The notes beneath the pieces were generated by a model. The model did not search any database. It saw only the letters and a program-made list of their open reading frames with translations, and had not been told where the DNA came from. Positions 8,593-17,183 of a stretch of 64,000 nt of DNA are shown one piece after another. Each line of letters opens with the position of its first letter. Within the stretch, counting starts at the first letter, position 1. This DNA is from Anaerocolumna aminovalerica. Its GTDB lineage: Bacteria; Bacillota; Clostridia; Lachnospirales; Lachnospiraceae. Made by a program: the position numbers and the translations under genes. Where the stretch lies: the NCBI RefSeq assembly GCF_900115365.1, contig NZ_FOWD01000015.1:1-64000 (forward strand). Direction: 5' to 3'.

Positions 8593-8642
8593 ATTGCTTA
8601 TTTTAGGAAAGGCTCTATATTTCTAAAATAAGCAATTTTTTT
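8593..8642 (+). terminator. Terminator of the ahpCF operon
   Basis: ATTGCTTATTTTAG pairs perfectly with CTAAAATAAGCAAT across a 16-nt loop and is followed by T7. The 150 bp beyond it hold no intact gene. On the minus strand, around 8700-8785, there is a short frame ending in YARDLFGMPKNMNYRRKH, which may be the tail of a deleted gene. Confidence 0.85.
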
Positions 8643-8810
8643 AATTATTAGAATTTTCTCAAACTGAAACCCACTTCATTGCTGCACTAAGAGCTATTTT
8701 AATGTTTGCGTCTATAATTCATATTTTTGGGCATGCCAAATAAGTCTCTTGCATAGTCGTCCATTTTAATCAAATTAGAGCGACGTATAATACTTGTATT
8801 GGAATTTTTA

Positions 8811-8875
8811 ATGTAAAGTACACTTGACATTGAGGCTGAGTTATGTTATATTTTAATGTAAAGCTAGCTTTACAT
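8811..8875 (+). promoter_or_regulatory. Autoregulated promoter of xre2 with two operators
   Basis: The promoter TTGACA (8824-8829) -17 bp- TATATT (8847-8852) carries a perfect 20-bp palindrome, ATGTAAAGCTAGCTTTACAT, at 8856-8875 over the start region. A degenerate copy, ATGTAAAGTA/CACTTGACAT (8811-8830), overlaps the -35 box. Binding of a dimeric Xre protein to both would block the polymerase. The same ATGTAA-N8-TTACAT form appears at 3434 and 21555. Confidence 0.7.
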
Positions 8876-8902
8876 CATTCCAGGAGAAAGGAGCACTTGT
8901 TT

Positions 8903-9112
8903 TTGAAAAATAGGATTAGAGAATTCAGAGAAGAACTAGGTTTTACCCAACAATATCTTGCGGAAAAAGTTAATGTTTCAAGGCAAACGATCATTTCACT
9001 TGAAAACGGAAAGTACAATCCATCAATATTTTTGGCATATAATATTGCAAAGGTATTTAATATGTCCATTGAAGAAGTATTTATTTTTGAGGAGGATAAT
9101 TATGAATATTGA
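8903..9112 (+). CDS. Small Xre-family regulator (TTG start)
   Basis: A 69-residue HTH protein: KNRIREFREELGFTQQYLAEKVNVSRQTIISLENGKYNPSIFLAYNIAKVF, ending in the IEEVFIFEED tail common to this group. The start is placed at TTG 8903 because AAAGGAG lies nine bases upstream and homologues (including the one at 21590) begin MKNRIRE; the longer frame from 8843 runs through the promoter and operator. Its stop overlaps the ATG of the next membrane gene, so the pair is coupled. The perfect palindrome at 8856-8875 is its likely operator. Confidence 0.85.
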   Translation: MKNRIREFREELGFTQQYLAEKVNVSRQTIISLENGKYNPSIFLAYNIAKVFNMSIEEVFIFEEDNYEY

Positions 9113-9512
9113 TAAGTATATTAAAAAGGGTTTGATTTTTTCATTGATTTTTATATTTATAGGAATATTGGCAGGAATAACAGGTTTTGTTTTTGATTAT
9201 CATCTTGAATTAATGAGAGGGTTAACTGTGGGATTTCTTCCTACCGGAATTGGAATGTTGATTTTGTACAAATATTCCAATAAGAAGCCTGAGCTGAGAA
9301 AGAATATTGAACTGGAAAATGAAGAAAGAAATATATTTATTAATACAAAAGCGGGATATATGGCATTTTGGATATGCTATTTCTATGTGTTCCTAGCCGT
9401 TTTGTTGAATCAGATCGTGGATATACCAGTCACGCCGTTTCTAATAATCACTTTATGCCTTATGCCAATTGTATACTTTGCATTAGTTATAATATATCAT
9501 AAGAAATATTAA
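9102..9512 (+). CDS. Small membrane protein coupled to xre2
   Basis: A 136-residue protein with four hydrophobic helices (about 10-30, 38-58, 85-108, 112-132) separated by a charged loop ELRKNIELENEERNIFINTKAGY. Start ATG 9102 follows GAGGAGG at six bases and overlaps the xre stop by 11 bp. The xre/membrane-protein pairing is common in Clostridia and may form a small stress- or peptide-responsive module, as at 3510-4398 where the order is reversed. I do not recognise a named family beyond that. Confidence 0.65.
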   Translation: MNIDKYIKKGLIFSLIFIFIGILAGITGFVFDYHLELMRGLTVGFLPTGIGMLILYKYSNKKPELRKNIELENEERNIFINTKAGYMAFWICYFYVFLAVLLNQIVDIPVTPFLIITLCLMPIVYFALVIIYHKKY

Positions 9513-9587
9513 TCTCTAAGATAATTATAAGAATCTTGTGAATACGGAAAATTGAATTCACCAGAAAGTCTCTCTATATTGCATTTT

Positions 9588-9627
9588 AGCAGATATCCTT
9601 AGCAAAACCACAAGGATGTCTGCTTTT
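9588..9627 (+). terminator. Terminator after the xre2/membrane-protein pair
   Basis: AGCAGATATCCTT pairs with AAGGATGTCTGCT (one T-G pair), followed by TTT. Confidence 0.75.
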
Positions 9628-9949
9628 AATATCTAACCCTAATCCAAGGAAGGTATGGATAAAAATCAATGTTCTATGCACCGCAACTTGATTTTATCAT
9701 TAAACACTTCGTTCAATAAGAAATCTTAAAAAAAGTCTGCCTTAGCTCCATTGTATTCTTTATATTCAACAGAAGAAATCAACGACTTAACTATATTAAG
9801 TTTAATATTGGAATTGAACATAATATCATAAATCAAATATGAAATTGTATGGTGAAAACAATGTATTTATGGTAGTATTGTTTCAATACATTTAATCACA
9901 ATAGTTTACAATTGTGATTAAAATTCCTTATAAAAACAGGAGATGGAAA
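9628..9949. other. Gene-free region with a 12-bp inverted repeat before the phosphodiesterase
   Basis: No intact gene. On the minus strand (about 9690-9842) a broken frame reads FNSNIKLNIVKSLISSVEYKEYNG and then hits stops, so it may be a decayed gene of unknown type. At 9891-9922 TTTAATCACAAT and ATTGTGATTAAA form perfect 12-bp arms around an 8-bp spacer. It ends 28 bp before the start of the next gene and overlaps any promoter there, so it is a good operator candidate for an unidentified regulator. Confidence 0.45.
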
Positions 9950-11050
9950 ATGTTTCAGTATCTTAATTATGAAAAAAGTATATTGAGTTTAATAAATTCA
10001 ATTGAAAAATATTATGGGATTAAAAATGATCATTCCACGTTAAAAATAGCCGATACAATTCTTGAAAACAGATATCGAAATGTAGTTGTGATGGTTTTTG
10101 ATGCAATGGGAAGCAGAAATCTTCAAGAGATGTTGCCGGAGAACAGCTTTTTAAGAAAGCATATGTTGAATGAAATATACTCAGTATTTCCGCCAACAAC
10201 TACTGCAGCAACAACTACTTTAGAAAGCGGATTAGCGCCCTCAGAACATTCGTGGCTTGGATGGAGTTTGCATTTTTCAGAAGTAAAAGACAATGTGAAT
10301 ATTTTTATTAATACCAATGATGTTGGTAAAGTTGTGGCCGATTATCATGTTGCCAACCGATACATTCCTTATAGAACTGTTATTGATAAAATTAGGGAAC
10401 AGAAGGATATTAGAGCAGAGTCCATATCACGATTTGGAACTTATCATGTAGAAAGTTTTGAAGAAATAATAGATAGTGTTGAAAAGTTATGTAATGAGGA
10501 TGGGCGTCACTACCTCTATACTTACTGGAATGAGCCGGATTCTTCCATGCACACCAAAGGGGTTACAAGTGAAGAAGCTATTACATGGGTGAAACGGATT
10601 AATTCAGAGATAGAAAAGCTTTGTAACAAACTTCAGGATACAGTGATATTCATTATTTCCGACCATGGGCATATTGATGGAAGAAATGAATATATTGGCG
10701 ACTATCCGGACATTGTAGATACATTAAAATGGCTACCTTCTATAGAACCCAGAGCTTTGGCTTTTTATGTTAAAGAAGGAAGAGAGAAAGAGTTTTGTAA
10801 TGCTTTTTTGCAACATTTTGAAAAAGATTTTATATTATTATCAAAACAGGAAGTTTTAAAACAAAATTTATTTGGAACTGGCAATAAGCATCCTAATTTT
10901 GAAGAATTTTTAGGAGATTATCTGGCTGTAGCAGTCAGCGACGTATCGATTTTTAATTCCAGAGAAGAAGCAAATCAGTTTGTAGGAGTACACGCCGGAA
11001 TGACGGAAAAAGAAATGCTGGTTCCACTTATTGTTGTGGAAAAAAGATAG
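9950..11050 (+). CDS. Type I phosphodiesterase / alkaline phosphatase superfamily protein
   Basis: A 366-residue protein of the alkaline phosphatase superfamily (PF01663-like). The N-terminal strand VVVMVFDAMG supplies the first metal-binding Asp (about residue 47). PTTTAATTTLESG carries the nucleophilic Thr, and IISDHGHID supplies the late Asp/His metal ligands. There is no signal peptide, so it is cytoplasmic. Family members hydrolyse nucleotide pyrophosphates, phosphodiesters or phosphonates; the substrate cannot be told here. The ATG at 9950 is preferred over the GTG at 9914 because AGGAG lies seven bases upstream, and the longer start would fall in the inverted repeat. Confidence 0.8.
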   Translation: MFQYLNYEKSILSLINSIEKYYGIKNDHSTLKIADTILENRYRNVVVMVFDAMGSRNLQEMLPENSFLRKHMLNEIYSVFPPTTTAATTTLESGLAPSEHSWLGWSLHFSEVKDNVNIFINTNDVGKVVADYHVANRYIPYRTVIDKIREQKDIRAESISRFGTYHVESFEEIIDSVEKLCNEDGRHYLYTYWNEPDSSMHTKGVTSEEAITWVKRINSEIEKLCNKLQDTVIFIISDHGHIDGRNEYIGDYPDIVDTLKWLPSIEPRALAFYVKEGREKEFCNAFLQHFEKDFILLSKQEVLKQNLFGTGNKHPNFEEFLGDYLAVAVSDVSIFNSREEANQFVGVHAGMTEKEMLVPLIVVEKR

Positions 11051-11186
11051 TCAAAGCTTTTAATATTTAGAATAGATATTGTTTTTGTGATGCCCAGTCT
11101 AACTTGATAAATAGGTAATACATGTATGACTTAGTGTTATACCGCTTATGCGTTATGATAAATATTTTATGAAAGGAATGGTTTTC

Positions 11187-11258
11187 ATGGTGAAGAATAT
11201 TATTACAAAAATAAAGCGTGCAGGGAGGGTTCACGCAGAATAACCCTCCTAATTTTTT
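11187..11258 (+). promoter_or_regulatory. Leader peptide and terminator (putative attenuator) before a GNAT gene
   Basis: ATG 11187, preceded by AAAGGA, encodes the 18-residue peptide MVKNIITKIKRAGRVHAE. Its stop (11241-11243) falls at the foot of the 3' arm of a terminator hairpin, GGAGGGTT (11224-11231) / AACCCTCC (11242-11249), followed by T6. The GNAT gene begins about 25 bp later. A ribosome stalled inside or finishing this leader would change whether the terminator can fold, the layout used by translation-coupled attenuators of antibiotic-response genes. The layout is observed; the function is inferred. Confidence 0.45.
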
Positions 11259-11282
11259 ATGGAGGTCTCTAGAAGAGTTCAT

Positions 11283-11849
11283 ATGCAAATAAATAAAGAA
11301 AATTTAACAATAAGAAGCGCAAGAGTAGAAGATGCAAAAGTATTAACGGATTGGTGGAATGATGGAAACATCATGGCACATGCAGGCTATCCTAAAGGAT
11401 TGAATCAAAGTATTGAGGAAACCATAGCTCAGATTAAAGAAAATGAAATAAGATTATCCCAAAGATGCATAATCGAAGTAAATGGCATAAGGATCGGTGA
11501 GTTGAGTTATGGGATTGGTGATGGATTCGCAGAAATCGGCATTAAGATATGTGATACTTCTTATCAAAACTGTGGGATAGGAACAAAATTGCTGAATATG
11601 CTGATTGAATTTTTATTTACCGATGAAGCTATTAATACAAAGGTTAAGATTGAGAAAATTATTCTGGATACAAATTTAAAGAATAAAAGAGCCCAGCATG
11701 TATATGAGAAAATTGGGTTTACCAAATTACGGGTAAATAAAGATGCATGGGAAAATCAAGTAGGAGAAATGCAATCAAGTGTAGATTATGAAATGACACG
11801 GGAACAATTTCAAAAGTTACAGTCAGTGAAATTTGGTGGAAGTCAATAA
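11283..11849 (+). CDS. GNAT-family N-acetyltransferase (RimJ/AAC(6')-like)
   Basis: A protein of about 188 residues. The opening NLTIRSARVEDAKVLTDWWNDG and the acetyl-CoA loop YQNCGIGTKLL (about residue 97) with the late KNKRAQHVYEKIGFTKLR motif define a GNAT enzyme of the branch that includes ribosomal-protein and some aminoglycoside acetyltransferases. The ATG at 11283 is chosen with AGAAGAG six bases before it; ATG 11259 directly follows the terminator T-tract and has no ribosome site. The attenuator-like leader suggests induction by translation stress, which would fit a resistance role, but the substrate is unknown. Confidence 0.8.
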   Translation: MQINKENLTIRSARVEDAKVLTDWWNDGNIMAHAGYPKGLNQSIEETIAQIKENEIRLSQRCIIEVNGIRIGELSYGIGDGFAEIGIKICDTSYQNCGIGTKLLNMLIEFLFTDEAINTKVKIEKIILDTNLKNKRAQHVYEKIGFTKLRVNKDAWENQVGEMQSSVDYEMTREQFQKLQSVKFGGSQ

Positions 11850-11880
11850 AGGCAATTGAAAAAATAGGTTTTTAAAAGAG

Positions 11881-11910
11881 TTTGGTCGACTATTATAATA
11901 GTCGACCAAA
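11881..11910. terminator. Perfect 30-bp palindrome, bidirectional terminator
   Basis: TTTGGTCGACTATTA is followed directly by its exact reverse complement, between convergent genes. T-rich flanks occur on the minus-strand side (CTCTTTTAAAAA), so it should stop transcription from both directions. Confidence 0.75.
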
Positions 11911-11914
11911 TTGC

Positions 11915-14395
11915 TTATTCAACCCTTTCTATTGATTCTACAATATTCATTTTTGCAATCTTTTTTAGGGGAATACAGGTTGCCATTAAGCAAGCTACAA
12001 TTGAAAATAGGGTTGCTTCTGTTATGGATAGAACCGGAATGGATACGAGCTGTACCGTATCTGTGGCGGCCGCGTTCACAAAAATGGTGGAGATATATCC
12101 TCCTATGCTGCCAATCACAGCGGCAATAATACCATAATATGCACCTTCCCATAAGAAGGTTTTATAAAGACTTCCGGCACTCATACCAATAGCACGCTGC
12201 ACACCGATTTCAGTCACACGGGTATGGATGTTGGTATAGACTGTATTGATGATATTCAGAATGCCAATCAACCCAACAAATAGAATAAGTCCCCATGCAA
12301 GGAGGCGAATCCTCTCGTAGCTTTCACGGAGCTGCTGGTCGGTGTTTTCGTAGGAAAGGTAGATACCCCCTGTTTGTTCGCATATTGACTGAATTGTCTG
12401 TTCTACCATTTCACGATTTGCAACCTCTGAAATAGTAAGATAAATCTCCGTATAATTACTTTTCCCGGTGATTTGATCATATACCGTATCATAGACAATG
12501 ATTTGAACGCCGTTTGTAAAGCCTTCGTTCTCCATGGTAATTGGATTGCTAAGTTCACCAACAACCCTAAGAGGTTTTCCATTTACTAAAATCGTTTCTC
12601 CGGCTTTGATTGCAGTATTTGTAATCCGAGTATCTCCATAAGACATTGGTACAGGGTTTTTGATGAAACAAGCCCTGCCATCTTTTATTGACTGCAAATC
12701 CTGTTGGGAAAGGGAGGGTATTTGTGAATATATTCTCTGTTCATCTATTCCTGCAATGTGAAGGGTTTCCCCCGGTTGCAGGGAAAAAGAGGTTTCAATA
12801 TCAGGGATATTTCCTGTTTTATCCGGTATATACAGACTGTACTTTAAGGTAGATAATGCACTGACACTGGAAGTGGATTTCAAACTTTCCACGGCTTTGG
12901 GCGAAAAACCTGCGGTTATGTTTGTAATGGAATAATCCCCAAGGTGCATTTGCTGAATACTGGCTGAAGTGTCCAAGAGTCCGGAAAAACTCTGTAAAGC
13001 CACGAAAACGGTTATACTCATAACAAGGGATAAAATCGTAATGATCGTTCTGCCTCTATTACGTTTCATGTTCATGCGGGCATAAAATGCTTCAAAACTG
13101 CGGATTCGTCCTGTTTTGCGGTTTCTGCGCTTTATATTTACAACTTGTCCCGACATAGCCATTGTAGGAGACACTTTGGCGGCATAACGGGCAGCAGGCA
13201 TGGCAGCAACAAAGGCAAAGAATAAGGATATAGCCGCACTAATAATAAGGGGCAGTATTTTACCGCCTGCGTTTTCACCTATCAATGCGGTTACCTCATC
13301 TTTTGAGCCTGCCATAAAGAGTTCAGGGGAAAATAATCCGGTTGCTGCTGTAGTAATGCCTTTAGCAGACAAAATGCCAAGAATTGCGCCTACAGGGATA
13401 CCAATGCTGCAAAGTATGGCAAGCTGTAAAGAAACAATTGTGTATAGTTTACCACGCTCTGCGCCCATTGCCCTAAGTGTTCCGTACTCCTTTACCCGTT
13501 TGGTGACAGCAATTTTTAGGATATTATAGATTACTAGTCCAGCGGCAAACAGTACAAGGGCACCAATTAATAGACCTGCAACCAGCATGAAGGAGAAACC
13601 AGAATCAGCACCTGCTTCTTTGTTAGCCCGGTAATCAATCCTTATTGCAGAAAGGAGAACGTCGTTATATTGAATGCAATATTCAGGAATGGAATATATC
13701 TGCATTAAATCGTCAATGGTGCTTTGAAATGTTCTTTTACCAGTTGTGCGAAGGTCTACAGAATAAATCTGATATTTTTCCGGAAGCAATATTTTAGCTG
13801 AACCTGCTCCTACAATACCGGTTGCAGTACCTGAAACATAGCCTACATAATTTGCCTTCAAAATGCCTGTTAATACAAAATCATGGGAATATTCATATGG
13901 AACAACGGTATCACGCAATAAGGAAATGTGTATGTTAAGGGAGATAGTATCCCCTATATCACCTTCAAAATGGAGTAAAGACAGAACATCCTGGGGTAAG
14001 GCTATTTCTCCGGCATTTTCCGGCAACCGCCCCTTTTCAAGCTGGGAAATTCCCTGGTAAGCAGTAAGTGCACCACCTTCATATTCCCGAAGTTGGAGGG
14101 AAATGGTGCTATTTGGAATATCTGATATTCCCATTGCAATCACTTTACCTATATAAGAAAGACGGCTGTCATTTGATAGTGCATCTGCCTGCTCCTTTGT
14201 AAGCTGATGTAATGTGGCGTATCGATTACCGTTCAGATAGGCTGCCTGTTGCCCCCGCATAGCATCTAAGATGCCTATAGACTGCCCAACCACAGTGGTC
14301 ATCATAGTAGAAAGAGTAATTGCAATTAAAACCAGAACCCAGGTTACTTTCTGTGTCCATATTTCTTTTGGTGCAAGGCTATAATAGGATTTCAT
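11915..14395 (-). CDS. ABC transporter permease with two FtsX domains
   Basis: An 826-residue permease of the MacB/LolE/FtsX type. One transmembrane helix lies near the N-terminus (VLVLIAITLSTMMTTVVG) before a large extracytoplasmic domain. The first FtsX unit is at about 265-420, with three helices and the NILKIAVTKRVKEYGTLRAMG coupling motif. After a second N-terminal helix and an extracellular domain comes a second FtsX unit at about 700-820 (TRVTEIGVQRAIGMS). It overlaps the ATPase gene by 17 bp. Such permeases with a two-component system commonly export or sense antimicrobial peptides; the cargo here is inferred only. Confidence 0.9.
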   Translation of the reverse strand: MKSYYSLAPKEIWTQKVTWVLVLIAITLSTMMTTVVGQSIGILDAMRGQQAAYLNGNRYATLHQLTKEQADALSNDSRLSYIGKVIAMGISDIPNSTISLQLREYEGGALTAYQGISQLEKGRLPENAGEIALPQDVLSLLHFEGDIGDTISLNIHISLLRDTVVPYEYSHDFVLTGILKANYVGYVSGTATGIVGAGSAKILLPEKYQIYSVDLRTTGKRTFQSTIDDLMQIYSIPEYCIQYNDVLLSAIRIDYRANKEAGADSGFSFMLVAGLLIGALVLFAAGLVIYNILKIAVTKRVKEYGTLRAMGAERGKLYTIVSLQLAILCSIGIPVGAILGILSAKGITTAATGLFSPELFMAGSKDEVTALIGENAGGKILPLIISAAISLFFAFVAAMPAARYAAKVSPTMAMSGQVVNIKRRNRKTGRIRSFEAFYARMNMKRNRGRTIITILSLVMSITVFVALQSFSGLLDTSASIQQMHLGDYSITNITAGFSPKAVESLKSTSSVSALSTLKYSLYIPDKTGNIPDIETSFSLQPGETLHIAGIDEQRIYSQIPSLSQQDLQSIKDGRACFIKNPVPMSYGDTRITNTAIKAGETILVNGKPLRVVGELSNPITMENEGFTNGVQIIVYDTVYDQITGKSNYTEIYLTISEVANREMVEQTIQSICEQTGGIYLSYENTDQQLRESYERIRLLAWGLILFVGLIGILNIINTVYTNIHTRVTEIGVQRAIGMSAGSLYKTFLWEGAYYGIIAAVIGSIGGYISTIFVNAAATDTVQLVSIPVLSITEATLFSIVACLMATCIPLKKIAKMNIVESIERVE

Positions 14396-15065
14396 CTTGC
14401 TTCACCTCCCTAAGGACTCCGTCTATAATGACAAATTGACGGTCTGCCATTCTGGCAATGGCACTGTCGTGAGTGATGATTACAAGTGTCTTACCCATTT
14501 TACGCCAAATGTCTTTCATTATTTCTATAACCTCACTGCCACTTTTACTGTCAAGATTTCCTGTGGGCTCATCGGCAAAGATAATATCCGGCTGTGCAAT
14601 TAAGGCCCGTGCAATAGCAACCCGCTGCTGTTGGCCTCCCGATAACTCATGGGGTAAATGGGAAAGTCTATCGCTGATTCCAAGTAAATCTGTAAGCTGT
14701 TTTAAATACGTGTCATCGGGCTGCTTTTTGTCAAGGAGCAGGGGCATAATAATGTTCTCCTTTGCAGTCAGTACGGGCAGCAGGTTGAATTGTTGAAAGA
14801 TAAAACCAATACGCTGTCTTCGAAAAGCGGAAAGCTCCCGGTCAGTGAAACTGTAAATGTCCTTCCCATTGTAGGTAAGGCTTCCGGATGTTGGTTTATC
14901 AAGTCCGGACAGCAGATGCAGCAGAGTACTTTTTCCGCTGCCTGAGGGTCCTATAATAGAAATAAAGTCGTTTGCGGTGATTTCTAAATTGACCTTATCC
15001 AATGCAACGACCCGGCTTTCGCCGTTACCGTAGATTTTTGAAAGCTCTTTTCCTTCAATATTCAT
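14379..15065 (-). CDS. ABC transporter ATPase (LolD/MacB/SalX type)
   Basis: A protein of about 228 residues with Walker [10 protein letters not shown] (about residue 40), Q-loop [10 protein letters not shown], signature [15 protein letters not shown], Walker [10 protein letters not shown] and switch His in VIITHD. It is typical of the ATPases that energise FtsX-type permeases. ATG 15065 is chosen because AGGAGA lies nine bases upstream; the GTG at 15074 abuts that site. It forms an operon with the permease downstream and the sensor kinase upstream. The 5' region contains a CTCAA..CCCTCAAG motif (about 15112) like the operator before the response regulator. Confidence 0.95.
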   Translation of the reverse strand: MNIEGKELSKIYGNGESRVVALDKVNLEITANDFISIIGPSGSGKSTLLHLLSGLDKPTSGSLTYNGKDIYSFTDRELSAFRRQRIGFIFQQFNLLPVLTAKENIIMPLLLDKKQPDDTYLKQLTDLLGISDRLSHLPHELSGGQQQRVAIARALIAQPDIIFADEPTGNLDSKSGSEVIEIMKDIWRKMGKTLVIITHDSAIARMADRQFVIIDGVLREVKQDEILL

Positions 15066-15124
15066 AAAAAACACTCTCCTTTTTATTTATAAGAAGAGTG
15101 TAATTAAGAGATCTCAAAAATCCC

Positions 15125-16276
15125 TCAAGGTTTCAAAATATGAAAAGCAGCAATTGCTTTTGCTCCCGTTGGTGTGTTTTCTAATGTTAAATTTCCACCA
15201 TGTTTTTCACACAGCAGCCGGCAAATATAAAGCCCCATACCGAAATGTTCCTGTTCTGTGGCATTATCGTCCCGTAGGAAAGGGGTTGCCCCTTTATGAA
15301 GAATAATAGAGGAAAATCCAGGACCGTCATCGGAAATTTCTAATACAATTCTGTCTTGCTCATAAGAAAAGTGAACCCACACCAACTTCTTTGCATAACG
15401 GAGTGCGTTATCAATCAGGTTTTCCGCCGTGTTTTGGAGAATGTATGGATCAATCCATATCTGCCTGTCTTCACCGTGGCAGGAGAAATTAAATTTTTTT
15501 CCTGTATTTTTACTTATTATGGATAAACTATTTTCTAAATGATTGCATAATGTCCCCCAATCTACAGACTGAGGGGAACATTTTAATTCTTCTAATTTTT
15601 GAGCACTTGTCATAGCTTCCACATAGGTTTCAATACGTCCCGTATATTGGGTGATCAATGAAATAGTATTTTTTGCATTTTCAACAGTTAAAGAATCTTG
15701 TCCCAAGGCTTTTTGCAATATTTTAGCGGAACCTTTTAAAACGGTAACCGGGTTTCGCAAATCATGGGAAAAGGCAGCGTTTAGCCGTTTCCGTTCCTCC
15801 ATCTGCCGCCAAAGTTCCTGATTGTTTTTAAGCAGTTCCGTTCTCATGGTTTCAAAGGCGGTACAAAGGGTGCCAAGTTCATCATCAGCATATTTTTTCA
15901 CTGTAAAATCAAGGTCCTGCCCTTGGATACGCTCCGCACTCCTTTGAAGAACAGACAGCGGTTTTTTTAGTTTTATCCGGTAAAAAAATATGTCAGCAAG
16001 AAAAAGAGAAAGGATAACGAAGAATATAGGCAGAATTAATTGTAATACATTCAAAGCCTGAATACGCCAATCATTATTTAATGGGGTATATTGGGTTTTC
16101 ATATCAGTTGATAGGCTGCCAAAATCCACAGTGAATTGACCGGATTTGAAAAAGCTGTCTCGTAATGCAACGCAGCCAGCTATTGAAGCAATACTAAGCA
16201 TAAAGGCAACTGTTAGAAATAGTATGGTAATGGTAAAAAAGGATTTTTTCAAACTCATATTCCTTATCCGTTCCAT
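15125..16276 (-). CDS. Sensor histidine kinase
   Basis: A kinase of about 383 residues with two transmembrane segments (about 15-38 and 80-105) flanking a short external loop of about 40 residues, then HAMP (about 105-155), a HisKA dimerisation helix with the phospho-acceptor AAFSHDLRNPVTVLKG, and an HATPase domain (N-box ENLIDNALRYA, G1 ISDDGPGF, G2 FGMGLYICRLLCEKHGG). The small sensor loop is typical of kinases that sense through or with an ABC exporter. It overlaps the response-regulator gene by 13 bp. The start could also be 16294 or 16258; 16276 has a GGTGGG at good spacing. Confidence 0.88.
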   Translation of the reverse strand: MERIRNMSLKKSFFTITILFLTVAFMLSIASIAGCVALRDSFFKSGQFTVDFGSLSTDMKTQYTPLNNDWRIQALNVLQLILPIFFVILSLFLADIFFYRIKLKKPLSVLQRSAERIQGQDLDFTVKKYADDELGTLCTAFETMRTELLKNNQELWRQMEERKRLNAAFSHDLRNPVTVLKGSAKILQKALGQDSLTVENAKNTISLITQYTGRIETYVEAMTSAQKLEELKCSPQSVDWGTLCNHLENSLSIISKNTGKKFNFSCHGEDRQIWIDPYILQNTAENLIDNALRYAKKLVWVHFSYEQDRIVLEISDDGPGFSSIILHKGATPFLRDDNATEQEHFGMGLYICRLLCEKHGGNLTLENTPTGAKAIAAFHILKP

Positions 16277-16938
16277 TTGTAGCCCACCCCCCATACTGTT
16301 TCAATATAGTTATGGAGAGAAAGAGCTGCAAACTTCCCTCGTATTTTGCGGATATGTTCCATAATTGTATCATTGTTACCATTACCTTCCAGACCCCATA
16401 CCATTTCATAAATTCGTTCCCGGTCAAACACTTGCCCGTTATTCGTAGAAAGCAGTTCCACAATATCAAATTCTTTTTTGGAAAGCACAACAGGGGATTG
16501 ATTGACCGTAATTTCACGCTTTGAATAATCAATGGACATTTCCCCAAAAAATCGCAGGACAGACTGTTCCTGTTTTCTGTTTTCCCGCCGAAGATGTGCA
16601 GATACTCTTGCCCCCAGCTCGTCAAGATCAAAAGGTTTTACAATATAGTCATCAGCTCCCACACCGAAACCTTTAATTTTATCCACTGTTTCCATTCGGG
16701 CTGTTAAAAACAATATAGGACATGACATATGTTCTCGGATACGCTGGCACAGGGTAAAACCATCGATTTCCGGCATATTTATATCAAGTAAAATAATATC
16801 AGGTTGACAGGATATCTTTTGCAGCGCTTCTTTTCCGTTATATGCGGTATAGACCTGATAACCGGCCATTTCAAAATAGCTCTTCATCATGGTGACAATG
16901 CCTTTTTCATCGTCAACTAACAAAATCTTATTATTCAC
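16264..16938 (-). CDS. OmpR-family response regulator
   Basis: A 224-residue protein. The receiver domain (1-115) has acidic pocket DDE near residue 10, phospho-acceptor Asp in IILLDINMPEIDG (about 53), the T in FLTARM and the K in YIVKPFDLDEL. The winged-helix DNA-binding domain (125-224) ends IETVWGVGYKW. The start is GTG 16938 with AAAGGAGGG upstream. It is the first gene of the regulator-kinase-ATPase-permease operon. Two 22-bp direct repeats just upstream are the likely binding sites for autoactivation. Confidence 0.93.
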   Translation of the reverse strand: MNNKILLVDDEKGIVTMMKSYFEMAGYQVYTAYNGKEALQKISCQPDIILLDINMPEIDGFTLCQRIREHMSCPILFLTARMETVDKIKGFGVGADDYIVKPFDLDELGARVSAHLRRENRKQEQSVLRFFGEMSIDYSKREITVNQSPVVLSKKEFDIVELLSTNNGQVFDRERIYEMVWGLEGNGNNDTIMEHIRKIRGKFAALSLHNYIETVWGVGYKWNG

Positions 16939-16982
16939 CCGTTCGCCCTCCTTTCGTGATGTAACTATTTTATTAAATAAAT

Positions 16983-17040
16983 CTCAAGATTTCCTCAAGA
17001 CTCAAGATTCAATCAAAACTCAAGTTTTCCTCAAGACTCA
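16983..17040 (-). promoter_or_regulatory. Direct-repeat operator for the OmpR-type regulator
   Basis: Two 22-bp copies at 16983-17004 and 17019-17040 share the core TTTCCTCAAGACTCA on the plus strand and differ at one position; start-to-start distance is 36 bp. A partial CTCAAGATTCAA lies between them. Tandem direct repeats upstream of the -35 region are the normal binding mode of OmpR-type regulators. They sit 45-100 bp before the regulator's own GTG start. Confidence 0.6.
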
Positions 17041-17069
17041 GGGTTAAAATTATAGGACTGCATTATATA

Positions 17070-17160
17070 TTATACCATTTTTCCTGCCAGGTAGTATAGG
17101 TTTCCGAACCATGCCAGCTGCCGGCAACTTGGTATGAATGGAGCAAGTAATCAGCAGAGT
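17070..17160. other. GC-richer structured stretch of unknown nature
   Basis: Within AT-rich surroundings this stretch has ATACCA...TGGTAT outer arms (17081 to about 17141), a GGTT-TCCG-AACC hairpin and the palindromic GCCAGCTGCCGGC. No reading frame is credible. It is not a riboswitch class I recognise. It lies upstream of the response-regulator operon on the minus strand and next to the glycerate-kinase terminator. Confidence 0.3.
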
Positions 17161-17183
17161 AATGCAAAGTTCACTATACTAAC

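Noticed and set aside
12000-14000. Several open frames on the plus strand opposite the FtsX permease
   Set aside because: They lack ribosome sites and typical composition and are shadows of the permease codons.
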